Origin: Gracilaria domingensis
Taxonomy: Eukaryota; Rhodophyta; Florideophyceae; Gracilariales; Gracilariaceae
Length of the DNA stretch: 64,000 nt
NCBI GenBank assembly: GCA_022539475.1
Contig: VCMS01000180.1
Span: 50,208 to 114,207 of the forward strand
Direction of reading: 5' to 3'
Shown: piece by piece, positions 52,566-64,000 of the stretch
Layout of the letters: each line of letters opens with the position of its first letter
Position numbering within the stretch: position 1 is the first letter of the stretch
Made by a program: the position numbers and the translations under genes
Notes under the pieces: model-generated
Database searches by the model: none
Seen by the model: the letters and a program-made list of their open reading frames with translations, nothing else
What the model was told of the DNA's origin: nothing

Positions 52566-53897
52566 ATGGTGCTCCTGGGTGGTAACATAGTTCTGCTTGA
52601 TCCACAGAGAGACCGTACTGCTAAGGAAACCAGCAGTTTTAGCATCGGTCAAATGATGGAGCTCGCGATAAAGGCTCACAACGACGGTCTTGATGAAGCC
52701 CATGAAAGTCGTCTTGAGTTCTCCTCAACTCCGAGAAAGTATTCCGTAAATATCTTGGCCACCGTTGGGCGGAAGTTGCAGACCTGTCGCGTATTCGCGA
52801 AGCATATTGGCAAAAGAAGCTACCGTTCCATCCAGAAGTGCACGCCACCCTATCTATTCAACGAAGCCGTTGAACAGGTGGTAACGCACGTGAACCAAAA
52901 GCACAGGCTCTTGGCGTATACAGAGGGTGACTGGGGTGCTGTAAAGTCAATTATCCAGAAGCTGAGAAATGCTGTTGCGCATAGCAACGCAGACAAGAAG
53001 GCGGCATCGGGTAAGGGAAAGAAGGATCACGAAGAACCAGGGCCGACAAAGAAGAACGTTTCAGCCATGTCCAAGAAGAAGAGTGTTAAGAAATCCCATA
53101 AGGAGAGGAGAGATCGAGTGCGATCTCTCGGAAGAGAACGTTCATGTGATGTAGGAAAGTCTGGTGTTCGAAGAGGAAAGAATCGCAGGAGTAGTCGTGA
53201 AGATGATACGAGTGGGAGAGAGTTGACTGGAGAAAGAAACGATCGTAAGAGAACCCGAGACTCTGATGGCGAGAGTTCTTCCGCTCATCACGCGCTTGTA
53301 TCCAGAACGAAGATAAGACGTCTCAACCCAATTGTTAAAGCAAACAGAAGAGTGTCTCCCATAGCGGGAAGTTCATCAGATGATGACACAGAGCTGAATA
53401 TTCGGGGAACAGGTCGCCGTTTAGAACCCGTTCAACCACCACAATTGTGCGAGGATGATGACTATTCCACAGATAAGACCTCTGTGAGCCGTACTTCTCA
53501 AGAGGTATCGGCAAAGCGCAATGATGAGAACAGCAATGTAGAGGTAGTTACGCAAGCAAAGGGTGACAAAGAGGGAAGGAAGAACAGACGCACTGGATCA
53601 CTGACCAAAGCACGAAGAATTATAGTCGAGGACAATGATGAAATAACTCCCATTCATAACCAGCCGAAGAAGAGAAGTATAAACCCTTTTGCTCTCGATG
53701 ATGATACAGCCAGCAATACGTGCTGTGTTGAGGGTTGCAATATGACTGGCGCGACAGCTCATATCTGTCAGATGTGCAAAAATCCGATGCACAACTTGTG
53801 CGGTATGCGAGTCCTTCGCGAAGCATATGTGGAAGGACAGTTCATTTGTTCTCTCAAATGTTTAGGATCTTATTTGCGTCAGATTTCTCCGAACTGA
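52566..53897 (+). CDS. Transposon partner protein 2 with C-terminal zinc finger
   Basis: 443 residues from ATG 52566, uninterrupted. The N-terminal 130 residues are structured and contain KHRLLAYTEGDWGAVKSIIQ, with R114-L-L-x3-E120-G-x-W123, the motif shared with partner protein 1. The middle (about 135-375) is highly charged, with many KK/RR runs (KKKSVKKSHKERRDRVR) and acidic Ser patches, as in nuclear disordered regions. The C terminus (about 385-432) has CCVEGC, HICQMCKNPMHNLCG and FICSLKC, a Cys/His pattern that fits a cross-brace or PHD-like zinc finger. By position it is probably the element's second gene, perhaps a DNA-binding helper like TnpA of CACTA elements; this is inference. Confidence 0.7.
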   Translation: MVLLGGNIVLLDPQRDRTAKETSSFSIGQMMELAIKAHNDGLDEAHESRLEFSSTPRKYSVNILATVGRKLQTCRVFAKHIGKRSYRSIQKCTPPYLFNEAVEQVVTHVNQKHRLLAYTEGDWGAVKSIIQKLRNAVAHSNADKKAASGKGKKDHEEPGPTKKNVSAMSKKKSVKKSHKERRDRVRSLGRERSCDVGKSGVRRGKNRRSSREDDTSGRELTGERNDRKRTRDSDGESSSAHHALVSRTKIRRLNPIVKANRRVSPIAGSSSDDDTELNIRGTGRRLEPVQPPQLCEDDDYSTDKTSVSRTSQEVSAKRNDENSNVEVVTQAKGDKEGRKNRRTGSLTKARRIIVEDNDEITPIHNQPKKRSINPFALDDDTASNTCCVEGCNMTGATAHICQMCKNPMHNLCGMRVLREAYVEGQFICSLKCLGSYLRQISPN

Positions 53898-56800
53898 ATA
53901 TCAAGTGATGCCAAGGAGAGTTGGGTCATTTCGTGTAGCAGATCTTGTACATGAATCTAGTCATCTCAAAGTGATAAAGAATTTTCTTCATTCTATTATA
54001 AAATTCTTCTCTTACAGAGCACAACCAGGTAGTCATTGAGGATGCAACATACGCAACCAAAAACGGAAGGGAATAGATGCGAATCTCTTAGCTGCAGTCG
54101 TTGCATAACAACATAGGTGGTACTCCCAGAGATGCGGTTTCGTAATGCGCCGCGCAGCAGCTTGACGCCGGAGTTGCAGCTGAGTTGGCGATGACATAAG
54201 TGTTGTTCAGCGCGAGTACAACTGGTGTGCCGACTTGGGCCAGATCCAGAATTGTGGAGACGGTGGGGTGGCAATGACTTGGATGTGACTTCGATCGATA
54301 AGCACGTCTCGCTATTTGTAGCGGCAGCGTCGAGTGATCGCGAGATACCGTGAACGACACAAGATCTTCCCACAGTCGTTCCCATCGCCGCTGACCTCCT
54401 CAGATTTTTGTACCTCAGCCACGGTAATCCAAATCAATCATGTTCTGGCTGTCTAAAAAATACAACCATGTGCCAAAAAAAAGCTGCCTTATTTTCAGTA
54501 ATATTTGTACGTAAAAATTCAAACGTGTGCTTTGTTGAGTGGGCAATAATCACCGGACGCGAAACCAAGTAGGGCGTATTCTTTGGCTGCGTGCGCAAGA
54601 CCGAATTATCCAAGTACTCAGAGCAGAGATGATGGCCACATCGATTCCGACTCGTGAGACTGACGTAGAACAGCCATGTCTCTAAATCACTCTTCCTCTT
54701 CCGCTCTTATGTTATCAAATAATGAAACCCAGAATGGAAAAGCAGCCCTTGTCTCTTACTCATCTTCTTCATCGGAAACCAAATCCAGTTCACATGCAGT
54801 TTGCAGAGTGCATCGTTCGGGGAAAGCGGAGCTGTTCTCGTTCCTAGGCAAATTATGCCGTCTGACGTGCAGACGTTTCAATTAACATAAGGAGAGCTAC
54901 AGATCTGGATTCGTTCACACGTCTTAGCAGACACACTACTGAAAATGTGTCAGGAGTTTGCAGAGCTGTTTTTCAGAGCACACACACTGCTGCTAGTGAA
55001 CCAATGCGCACAAAGGTAAACAAGGGTTCATCCAGAGAAGCCATTAGGAAGAGAGGTATAGAAGGGATCCCAGAAACCGTGAAATGGAAAACAAGAAACG
55101 GAGAGAACGTTACAAAAAAAAAACAACTCCAATGTACCTCGAGCCTGGTACAGAAATTCGACCCTGCTCCCAGTCCACAAGTGATGGAGGTTTTATTCCT
55201 TACGAACGAAACATCTGCATTCCGATCGCGTGAGCCGTACGTATTGCGAGGGAGAGTTGCAAATTGTGCAGATTCTCAAACGGTATGAGATTGAGACATG
55301 GCATTATAAGTGGAATCCCAACATACAAGGGGAAGATTGCGAGGGAAAGATGTACGCTTTGGAAAACATATTGGGAGAACAGTCCGTTGTGAATGTTCAG
55401 GAAGAGGGTGAGGCATACCAGTGTTTGTCAAACTGTTGAGTCGTGCGCTGTGGGAATTTGTGTCATAACGCAAATTATGTTCGCTTGTGAGCTCGTCCCG
55501 GGTATTAGAAGCATATGAAGACCATGATTCTAGTAAAGACAAAGCTTGCTTTTTATGTACATCACGTGAAGATGCTCTGTGATCATAGAAAACAAAAGTG
55601 CCCTTTGTCTGCCGAAACATCCCTTTCCCATACCTTTTCGATAGGACGTATACAAATATACCGCGTACGCAGACCATGCGAATGAACGCTCAGCCTCCTC
55701 CTTCCTCTCGGTTTGTGCACTCTTCTATCAACGTTTCCCCCTCTTCTGCAATTGCTGCGCGCTTGTTCCTTCTGTTTGTTTGTGTCGTAGCGCTATTTCC
55801 GTACTTTTCACCAAGCTTAACCTCCTATGACCAATGTGAACTTCGCCACGAGCGGATGAGAGATTGCCACGGAAATCACTTGTGAGGATCAGGTTCTGCG
55901 GTGAAAACACTGGTTCCGACTACTTGCTATCCTTGAACGAAGACCATATTCACTGCTTATTCACCTGTATTTCTCTAGTAGCTCATCTGCGGCATAAATC
56001 GCTCGTCTCTGTTGGAATCGGATACTTCCTATCAAACTTCTCGAACATACAGAGTTTGAGTCGCTACTGCGTGGGGGCCTTTCTGAAAACCGATTGCCGC
56101 GAGTTACACTGCCGACAAGTCTGTCACTTTCTCTACTCGGCTTCTGCTGCGGTTCTGACATCTGATTGTGTTAATCCATACACTACAAAAAATGCGAATA
56201 TGATGTCCTGCTGGCATAGAACTAATTGCCAACCTACGATCTGCGAAGCTTATTAACATTGATATCGAAGGCCACGAACAGCTCAGAATCATAACTCTGT
56301 TCAAAAATGAACTCACATATCCTTCTCGTCGGAGTATAATTGAATCAATGCCAAATTCTTTTTCAAGCATCATGGTCCAACAGCTTTGACCGGCAAAACC
56401 AACGAAACTGCCTTCAATCAAGTATAGAAACAACGAATAGCGACGGTGAGGAAAGGTGGACGCGCCAGCGCCAGCGTTAGTTGCTCACAGCAGCGCCCGA
56501 CAACAATGGTATGATATAGTAGCAGCCGCGTCGACCATGTCGCGGATACGCGTGCTTCAACAGCCGCTTCACAAAAGTCGAACACGCTTTTCGGTCGCCA
56601 GCCGTGCAGTATCGACTCAATACCTATAGGCACGCCTTTCCTCCGCAAGTATCACCCCATGTCGTCGCGGCGCAATACTGGTGCAATATGGAAACCGTTC
56701 CTTGAAGCAGTGCGTATCCAGCCCATCACATCACAGCGCTTCTGATAATCACCTTCCGCTCGCCTTGTCCGTCCGCCCAAACTGATAGTTTGGCGCCCAT

Positions 56801-57500
56801 AATCATATACCTTGTTCCCAACACGCAACGGTCATGGACATCTCCTTTTGACGGAAGCTTGTTGTAAGTCATTGTTAACCAGGCGTACCACGTATATGAC
56901 TGCGTTGCTGCGTCGAAGAATACCACTCTGCACCGAGACTGATTCCGTGCAGTAGACATGATAGGGTGGATGAAGGAAAAGTCTTCTTATGCAGAATGCA
57001 CACCTGCCAACCAGAGGAAACGCTTGTAAAATGGCACAACGTCTTAACGGAGAATGAAAGTTACTCATACCTGCATACGTTCGTTTAACCGAACGTGTGA
57101 TACGTAGAAGGCGTGTTTTCACGATGCTCAGTTCACTGATGAAAGGATAGGTAGGTATACCAGCGGGCCCCGGTTGCAAACTGACAGACAGTGATGCGGA
57201 AACCACAGCTACTACGCTGTGTGAGCGGACTATCTGAGAGAAAAGGCTGAATAATTATAACCGTTTGTCGGAGGAGATTGTGGAGATTGTGGAGGACCAA
57301 TCACACACAACACACGCATTAATGTAGAATGTTAAAGCGTGTCGTGACGCAAGGGCCCACCTGGACGAATTTTTCACGCGGATCTCTCGATTTTTAACGA
57401 GCCGGGAACCTGACGAAGAGCACAGTGTAGTGCGGACGCAAGTAACAAGGGCGTTCCACGTGTAATGAGGCGTGAGAGTACTGAGAATGAAAGCGGGCTG
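53898..57500. other. Decayed sequence, no supported gene
   Basis: Protein-like minus-strand segments occur (56648-56418 with GWRPKSVFDFCEAAVEARVS; 56959-56726 with LGTRYMIMGAKLSVWADGQG) but frames change and no family is recognised. An A-run of 9 lies near 55113. The 54.4-54.5 kb part is AT-rich. Confidence 0.35.
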
Positions 57501-59300
57501 GATGCTACCTTCCAGGCAGAGTGATGGCAGGGGGACATAATGGCGCACTCAAACGGAGTGCGGGCGGAAAGGAAGGAAGCCAGCAAGAGAAGGAGGTGAC
57601 GATGTAACACATGCACACAGCGCTGACGTCATGCTGCCATAAAAGGACATGGTATTGGCAGTGCTGACAGCACACAGCCACAGCGTGGCCAAACTGAGAG
57701 AAACGATAAAGACAACCAAAGCAAGGATGGTAGGCATTGACGTACGGGGGCACATGAGGGATCAACGCGGCGAAAATAAGCGCCAAGGGGCTGGTGAAAC
57801 CATAATAGCCGCAGATCGCGTCGCACACATGTTGCCCAGGGTCGGACTGGAACGCTTGGGTGCTGTACTCGCTGGCAGCACAAAACGTGAAGCGAGTGAA
57901 AGGCCAGCGATCCGGGCAGAAGCGGCTGGCGCGCACGTGAGGAGTGCCTGCTGGGCGTGGAGACTTGGCGGTTACGAACGGCGAGCGGAAAGTGGCGGTG
58001 GTGGCGGATAGACTGAGCGGCGTGGCGAGTGGTAGGAGAGAGCACGTGGGTGAGCGGCGCGTGGCGGTGTGGCGGCGGGCGTGAGCGGTGGCCGGTGGCG
58101 AGCGGCGGTCCAGCTGCCCAACAACGTCAGGCGGCCTCGCGCGCTGCATTGGGCGCTCGTAGCCTATCGGCGCGCAGAGAGATAGCGTGGCATTGGGCGG
58201 CTCGCGCACTGCGCCGCAGCGAGGGCGGACGTTATTGTGCGCCGCTTCGCCAACCTTACGGAGCTCAGTGTTTGCGTAGACGTATCAATGAGATGTTCCT
58301 AGAGGATGGTTTTAACAGCACGGATCAATGAAAAAATGATGCTGGAAGCGTTCACCGCATTTTGACGAACATTCCCGGAGTGCAATATAATTGAGCGCTA
58401 TTGACACAGTTCTGTTTACCTGGCACAGCAAGATCAGCCTCGGTCACACCAAGAAGGGACGCGCCGTTTCGCATGGCCGCCACACGTGTGCCACGGTCGC
58501 GGGCAGACGTGCGCAGCGTCAGGATAGCCGCCGCGCCGCTCCGCTGGCGGCCGCCAAGCCCCGACCGGCCCGCGCGCCACCCCCGCACACATGACGCCAA
58601 GCCTGACAGACGGTGGAGGCCGCGCTCAACGCGAACTTGCTGCTGAGCTAGCGCGAACGAAGCGCATAAGACGCATGGTGTGTCGCGTCTGCTTCCCACG
58701 CTGACTGTAACCGCGCTCAGCACCTACCCGTGCCGCCGCGCGGCGCCAAGTGTGATACAGGTGCTCGCACCCATCAAGTGCGCATAAGTCGCCGCAACAC
58801 GCCGCAGCTGCAGCTGCGATTTCCGCACGTCTTATCCGTCGCCAGCTGCCATCCCGATGCAGCGCTGCTTCACGCGCCAACTTCGCCGTGCAAGGGCGGC
58901 TATCTGGCGAAAGCTGTTTTTGAATCGTTTGCCGCACGCAGGACAAGGCCGCGCTTGCCCGCAGCATGCTTGGGTGCGTACAGCGCTTGTAGTCGCGCAA
59001 ATCAGACGTAGCTGCAACATTCTTTTGCGCTGCGACGCGCTGGCGGGCGCTTCGAGTCAGTCACTGCGCAGCGTGCCGTTCAGTTTGTGGAGCGTGTTAA
59101 ACGCGTGATGCATCGCGGCCGTAGGATGCGTAATTTTCTCGTATGCGCGGCTTGCGCACTTCGTAGCAAAGATAGTCATCCGCTGTCGCGACGGCAAATG
59201 ATGGTTGGCTGTCATTAGAACGCCCTTGGCGCGTCAGAAGTAGTACGGCGCCATTGAGCATAACGCTCCGCGCGCCGCGCGCGTGTTTGCGCACTATAAA
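57501..59300. other. GC-rich island without supported gene
   Basis: Long open frames overlap on both strands (for example 58209-57505 minus and 57649-58011 plus), as expected from GC-rich composition. Neither set shows a known motif, so none is called. The composition resembles 1.0-3.3 kb and 24.2-25.3 kb. Confidence 0.4.
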
Positions 59301-62300
59301 ATTATTAGCGCATAATATATTTTAGGATCGCTGCCGGACAGCGCTAGTGGGCTACTGCCACTGTTGCGGACGGGCGAAGCTGCAATGAAGAAGGAGTGGA
59401 TGCATGTGAGTGTGCTCTGCGCTCCGGGATCCAACCATTGCCGGACAACGCTAGATGTTGAAGTTGTTCAATGTCGCTGGCTCCAGTGGACCTGTCAGGA
59501 TTGTCAATTGCTGTGCAAGGGCTTGCTGAGGTGACGACTTTGGTGCCAATTGCTTCCGAGGTGTTTGATGTTTTCCGAACACAGTAATTGTTATACGAAC
59601 ACCGAGGCATCCCAACCACGTTTTCAGGACGGTTGGCATGCAGTTTGTTTTCGTTTGTTGTCGGCAATTGTGTGAAGATGTGTTGTTGGCCAAAATTCGA
59701 AGCACTTTGTTGGAGCTCATGCTTCACTTGGTCACTAATCAAAACGACAGAAGCGACCGTGTTTTCGGATACGCTTCGCGCCTTTGAGCTATACCATATA
59801 TGTCGACTGTACACGCCTGGGCCTTGCGCATATACTCGTCTTTGTGCCTTGGTTATCGAAAGCTGTGTCTGTTACACGCTTGTTATCTTCTCGGGCTCAC
59901 AGTCGCGTTCGACATCACCGCGCAGGTCAGAGAACTCTGCGTCTCAAACGTCATCCACTCTTTTGCGCAATGTCACAAATTCGAGCAAGACACTACGCAG
60001 TTAGACTGTTGTGCTTGGCCACGCTCATGGAACGCTTAGCCAAGACGAGAAGCTGATTTCATACGAAGCCAGGGACGCGAGGCTGTACACTGGGGCGAAT
60101 GAGTGCTTTGCGTTTACGACTACGGCTGATGCTCGCATTGATCAACACATCAGAGTCGAGCGTGTGCTGGAACTACAGTGAGCGCTGATATCGAACCATG
60201 CTGGCAGCGTTAGGACTGAAAAGCGACGAAAGATTGCGCGGGATACCCACACTGCGGCCACCGAAGAAAGCCTTTATGCGACAGAGCGCATGTCCTGACT
60301 TAATTAGACACAATGTCGACAGTGTTAATACGTCTCACTGCGAGGGCCAGCGAACCGAAGCAAAGCCAAGTCGGCATAGCGTATTATTTACACCTTCTAA
60401 AGTCTCAAGTGCATTTGACTTCCACAAGCTCACTCTCAACGACGAATACAGCTCTTGCTGCCGGCGAGATTGATTTGTTTTTGAGCGCCGATACCGTCGA
60501 TGTTGGACGCTTTGCAACGTGGCATTACGCGACCAACAGCGCAACAATCTTGTTGCACCCCGACCTCAAATGCAAGAGGCAAGACTGCTGACATCCGCAT
60601 CTGTCTATTGATTTGCTTGCCGTCGAACACAGCGGTCGCTGAGGGAACAAGTTGCGCAAGCACTTTTGCAACACAGACCTGGACGACTTGTTCATAACTG
60701 ATTGCTCGTAAATCTGCTTTGGGCGACGTTGTCCGTCGCGACGCGCCGTTTCTAATCTCGTAGGCGTCTGCGCTTGATGCTTCTCTCCAATGGAGGAGAT
60801 AGAGCAACTCGTCACGCGCTTTGGCGCAGGGCTTGAACTCGGAACCAGTCTGGAGTCGCTTCTGGCAGGCACGGCGAGGATGAACGGGTGGCGAAGAATA
60901 ATGGCCAGTGGCCAGATTCATTTGCTCCGCAGCGAGGCGAGCGGACGTGATATGTCAATGAATTAGAGAACACCCGATCTCTCAGTTACGGCGCGTATTT
61001 TCCACGAGGTAATGCTCCCAATAGAATCATACCGAGATAATGGTCGGCTGAACAGCGTGCGAGGCGGTGGCAGATATTGGAACCAGAAAGAACAACTGCC
61101 GCTTGTCGCCAGCTTCAACCGAAGAGAGGATTCTGTCCTAAACAACAGGACATCCTCAAGTTGTCGTCTTCGCCGTCCAAAGGTAAGTTCAAACACCGAC
61201 GTCAAATGCGTTGGAAAGAATACTACGTTGGGAGTGTTAGACCCAGAACGTCCTTTCGCAGAGGAAGGCCTCTGGAGGGCTGCTACAAGAAATGTAACTT
61301 CCGGGAGCGAAAAGGAAGACACGACATTTCGCTTCTCTGGCTGCGAAAGTGTCTGGTCACCGATGCATCTCCAGCATTGGACGTCCCCTTCACCCTCTGC
61401 ACATGAGGAAAACAAGTAACCGCTGTGTCGCAAATCTAGGCGAGGACAGCCAGATTGAGTCGAGTTGCAGAGTATAACAGAAACTCAGGGAGCACCTAGT
61501 AACGGTGTGCGAGAGAGGATCTTACGACGATGCTGAACAAGAAAAGCAAGGTTTTTTGTTGCTGTTGACAGTCAAAAGAGTCAACCTTAGAACTGTCTTT
61601 ATGCACACGAAAGGCCAAACGCACGACCAAATGGAATTTGTATGTCTTTAATCGTTCATATAACAATTGATCGCGACAGATCGAGAAGTGAGAAAGTACA
61701 CATTTGCACCACCAGCGGACGAAAGCGCGAATCCACCAGGACAACAGTATTTGTTAATTGATCTTCTGCCAAGATGTACAAAAGCGTTTACTGTGTTCTA
61801 TAGTCAGATCGTCCAGAACATTCACAGAAGCAACAGATGGCCTCTTCAACGTAAGCATTGCGTTGGTGAGTAACAATACATAAATGCACTTCCCCAAAGG
61901 ATCAAACAAGTTTTGTGGAAACATTGTCGATCTTGACGGCAGAGCAAGCCGGGCTGCTGCGACGGTACCCGGGCGATCAAGGCGTAAGTTGCTGGAATTA
62001 ACAAGCAGGCCGTGGAACGTTCATCAAAGTCGCGCTGGCGCGCAGTCTGGACGATCTAAAGGAGATCTTGAACAAGTCCTTGCTCTCAGGACATGGTCAA
62101 CCCGAACATATGTGTATAAAGTTCATGGATCTAATCGACCCGGCCATGCGCGCTTTGGAACAATGGGGGGGTGTGGACTGGTAAGTAAAAGCGGCTGTTT
62201 GATATAGAAATTCGCGGACCGAACATCTTCGCCGCACGTGAAGAACCTTTATGACCACGGTTGTATGTGTATTGCCATGATCCAACTGAAGAGCAGTCCG

Positions 62301-62388
62301 CATTGCTCATGGGTTTCCATTATATTCGGAACCGTTGTCAAGAGATTCTGGTCAGGCTCACAGCTCGGCGAAGCTATAAGAGCAAAAC
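59301..62388. other. No supported gene
   Basis: Frames at 59814-59344 (-) and 60921-60436 (-) look protein-like in parts, but overlap equally good plus-strand frames and have no recognisable motif. Confidence 0.35.
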
Positions 62389-63520
62389 TTAAGCCGGCGT
62401 AACTGAGCATTGCATCCAGTCACATCGTTTCGAGGCAATGCGTATCACGAGAAGCCGAGGGTGCGCAGCCGCATTCGGACGTGCTTCGTCTCGCCATGGG
62501 AGGACGAAGTGAAAGACTCGTTTGGAAGATTCTGGTCCGGTGAACAGGCTGAGGGCTATATGGATGACAGTCAAGGAAAAGATGATTGGCGCAGAGACGC
62601 GTCTCAGGGACTGTGAAAGAGCACTCTCGGAACTCTCTATACATCTATGTATCCAGATGGTAATCGTTGGTGAGCAGAAAACTCGGCTCAAGCTGTTGGA
62701 GTTGTGTCGTCAGTGCTAAATGACGATCTATCACGCACAGCGGCAAGGAGGAGAGAGCATTGTGGTCCAAGACTCTGTCTGAGATCATAAGGCATGGAGG
62801 AACGGCACTACCTGGCGGCATCGTCTCTGCCGGATTTGAATTGCGAATTTGTTGGAATAGCGACGGAGCTGGAGCCACGCAAATCTTGAAACATACCGCG
62901 AGTATCATGTGGCCATCACGGAGGAAACTGTAGAACCGCTCGGTCAACTCGAGCGATGCAAGTATGTCATCGTCTCTTTGATCGTAATCACTTGAAAAAG
63001 TTGGGAGGGCAATGTTTGTGAGACAATGCGCCAGCCGAGGGTGAGTTTCCAATCTTGCCCGACTAAGCTCGCATAGGAGTGGGATAATTCCGACAGCGCG
63101 CCACGCAGCGAGGTTGATGTTTCGACGTTCTCCAATCCAGATAGCGGTGGTCATTGGAGACCGTAACTGCTTGCAAAGACTTAATGTTTCCGGCGAAGCA
63201 AAAACGCTGTACTGGTATGGAGCGAAATGCTATTGCTTTCGAAAGGCAATCGGTGCAACACGCTGCTGGTAGAAGCATCTAAACGTTGTGCCGCGTCGAT
63301 GAAGTTGGCAAGTCTCATGCAACAAATTAGCAAGAAGGGCACATCGGAAGACCTCGGGAATCGTTTCGCTCATTGCCTCATCACCTAGGCATGCTGGGTT
63401 TGTGGCGAATGGGACTCCCGATACTAGCTCAGCAAGCACCAGCTCATACTCAGACATCATGGCATTCATAAGGAGGAACGCAACGTGAAACATGACGATG
63501 ATGCAGGAGATGACCAGCAA
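62389..63520 (-). pseudogene. Helical-repeat-like protein relic, unidentified
   Basis: Minus strand. One frame from about 63520 to 62645 (290 codons) is interrupted by a TAG at 63230-63232. Past the TAG it continues in phase with FAPYQYSVFASPETLSLCKQ. Segments: YELVLAELVSGVPFATNPAC, IPEVFRCALLANLLHETCQL, LAAWRAVGIIPLLCELSRAR, HPRLAHCLTNIALPTFSSDY. The regular Leu-rich helices resemble armadillo or HEAT-type repeats. After 62691 a shifted frame continues with SLRRVSAPIIFSLTVIHIAL. The start is not visible (no ATG near 63520). It is likely a decayed host gene; the family is not recognised. Confidence 0.4.
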
Positions 63521-64000
63521 GAACTGGAAAGATATTAGGGGATGAAAAGGGGCGCCCGATTACTCAGGCCAGGGTAAATCGTTTTAGTACGAAAGGGGAT
63601 AGTTGAATATGTGAGCAACGTCTTTATCTACTATCTGCCCTTAGTACCTGAGTCCGTACGCGTAAAGAGAAGCAGCGCTGCACCAGCTAGGGGACCTGGC
63701 CAACGCGATCGACTGACACAGTGGATGTGCAAGTTCATGTACTCGAAAGCGCCAAGCGTTGTTTGATGGTAAGCTATCCGGGCAATATTTGGAGAAGGAC
63801 ACATGTTCCCAAAATTGAAGCCATTGGGGTTCTCTGGCCAGATTCTTGCTTGAGTGCATCTCTGTGGGAGGCGTGCGGAAGGGGGGCACAAACTGTCGTG
63901 CGCGGCTTGCTCTCGAATCCCAATCGAGGGAAGAAGAGAACTATCGCATTGCAGCATTGATAGCAGCGGGTAAAGTGACTGGTGAACACTCGGGAAAACC
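63521..64000. other. No supported gene
   Basis: Overlapping short frames on both strands up to the window edge; nothing recognised. Confidence 0.4.

Noticed and set aside
48700-54950. CACTA/TAGTG termini for transposon 2
   Set aside because: TAGTG (about 48712) and CACTA (about 54934) occur, but 5-mers are frequent by chance and no extended inverted repeat or target duplication supports them.
57649-58011. Arg/Ala-rich plus-strand protein
   Set aside because: Overlaps an equally long minus-strand frame in GC-rich DNA; no motif decides between them.
60436-60921. Possible 2-oxoacid dehydrogenase E2-like segment (minus strand)
   Set aside because: Only a loose resemblance without the catalytic His motif; the opposite strand reads equally well.

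Overview
The window looks like nuclear DNA of a photosynthetic eukaryote, most likely an alga (a unicellular red alga is possible but not shown). The evidence is recognisable but broken host-type genes: plant/cyanobacterial-type phytoene desaturase, COG6 of the Golgi tethering complex, a plant-type EamA/DMT transporter and a poly(ADP-ribose) polymerase. No rRNA, tRNA, CRISPR array or bacterial operon was seen. The region is gene-poor: almost every confident reading frame belongs to a mobile element or is a decayed relic, as in subtelomeric or heterochromatic DNA.

Layout. 0-1 kb: a 110-bp tandem array whose units each form a long hairpin built around a GTTAGGGT/ACCCTAAC palindrome. 1.4-3.8 kb: a GC-rich coding relic, then a phytoene desaturase relic (minus). 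5.2-12.6 kb: three LTR/leader remnants, one carrying gag, a zinc knuckle and a protease but no polymerase, with a heat-shock-element array 300 bp upstream. 12.6-26.1 kb: mostly non-coding or decayed DNA with relics of a DMT transporter, COG6 (both minus) and PARP (plus). 26.1-29.8 kb: a decayed Tnp2/CACTA-like transposase with a divergently transcribed partner gene. 30.17-35.98 kb: a full-length Ty3-type chromovirus retrotransposon (minus) with near-identical LTRs and a 5-bp target duplication, itself interrupted by a 424-bp insertion. 36.4-40 kb: a papain-fold-peptidase-like relic and a 5'-truncated copia-like pol. 40.6-46.1 kb: an unusual cluster with a coiled-coil protein, a broken membrane protein and a long frame that joins a ParB/sulfiredoxin-like DGxHR motif to a C-terminal 2-oxoglutarate/Fe(II) dioxygenase-like domain. 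49.1-53.9 kb: a second, intact Tnp2-like transposase, again with a divergent partner gene. 53.9-64 kb: mostly decayed sequence.

Themes. (1) Two distantly related DNA transposons share a head-to-head transposase/partner-gene design, and the two partner proteins share a short motif around E-G-x-W. (2) Six reading frames are broken mainly by in-frame stop codons; frameshifts are few, which fits point-mutational inactivation. (3) The best candidates for something undescribed are the ParB-like/dioxygenase cluster at 43.2-46.1 kb, the transposon partner proteins and the hairpin array. All functional statements rest on motif recognition by eye; no database search was possible.
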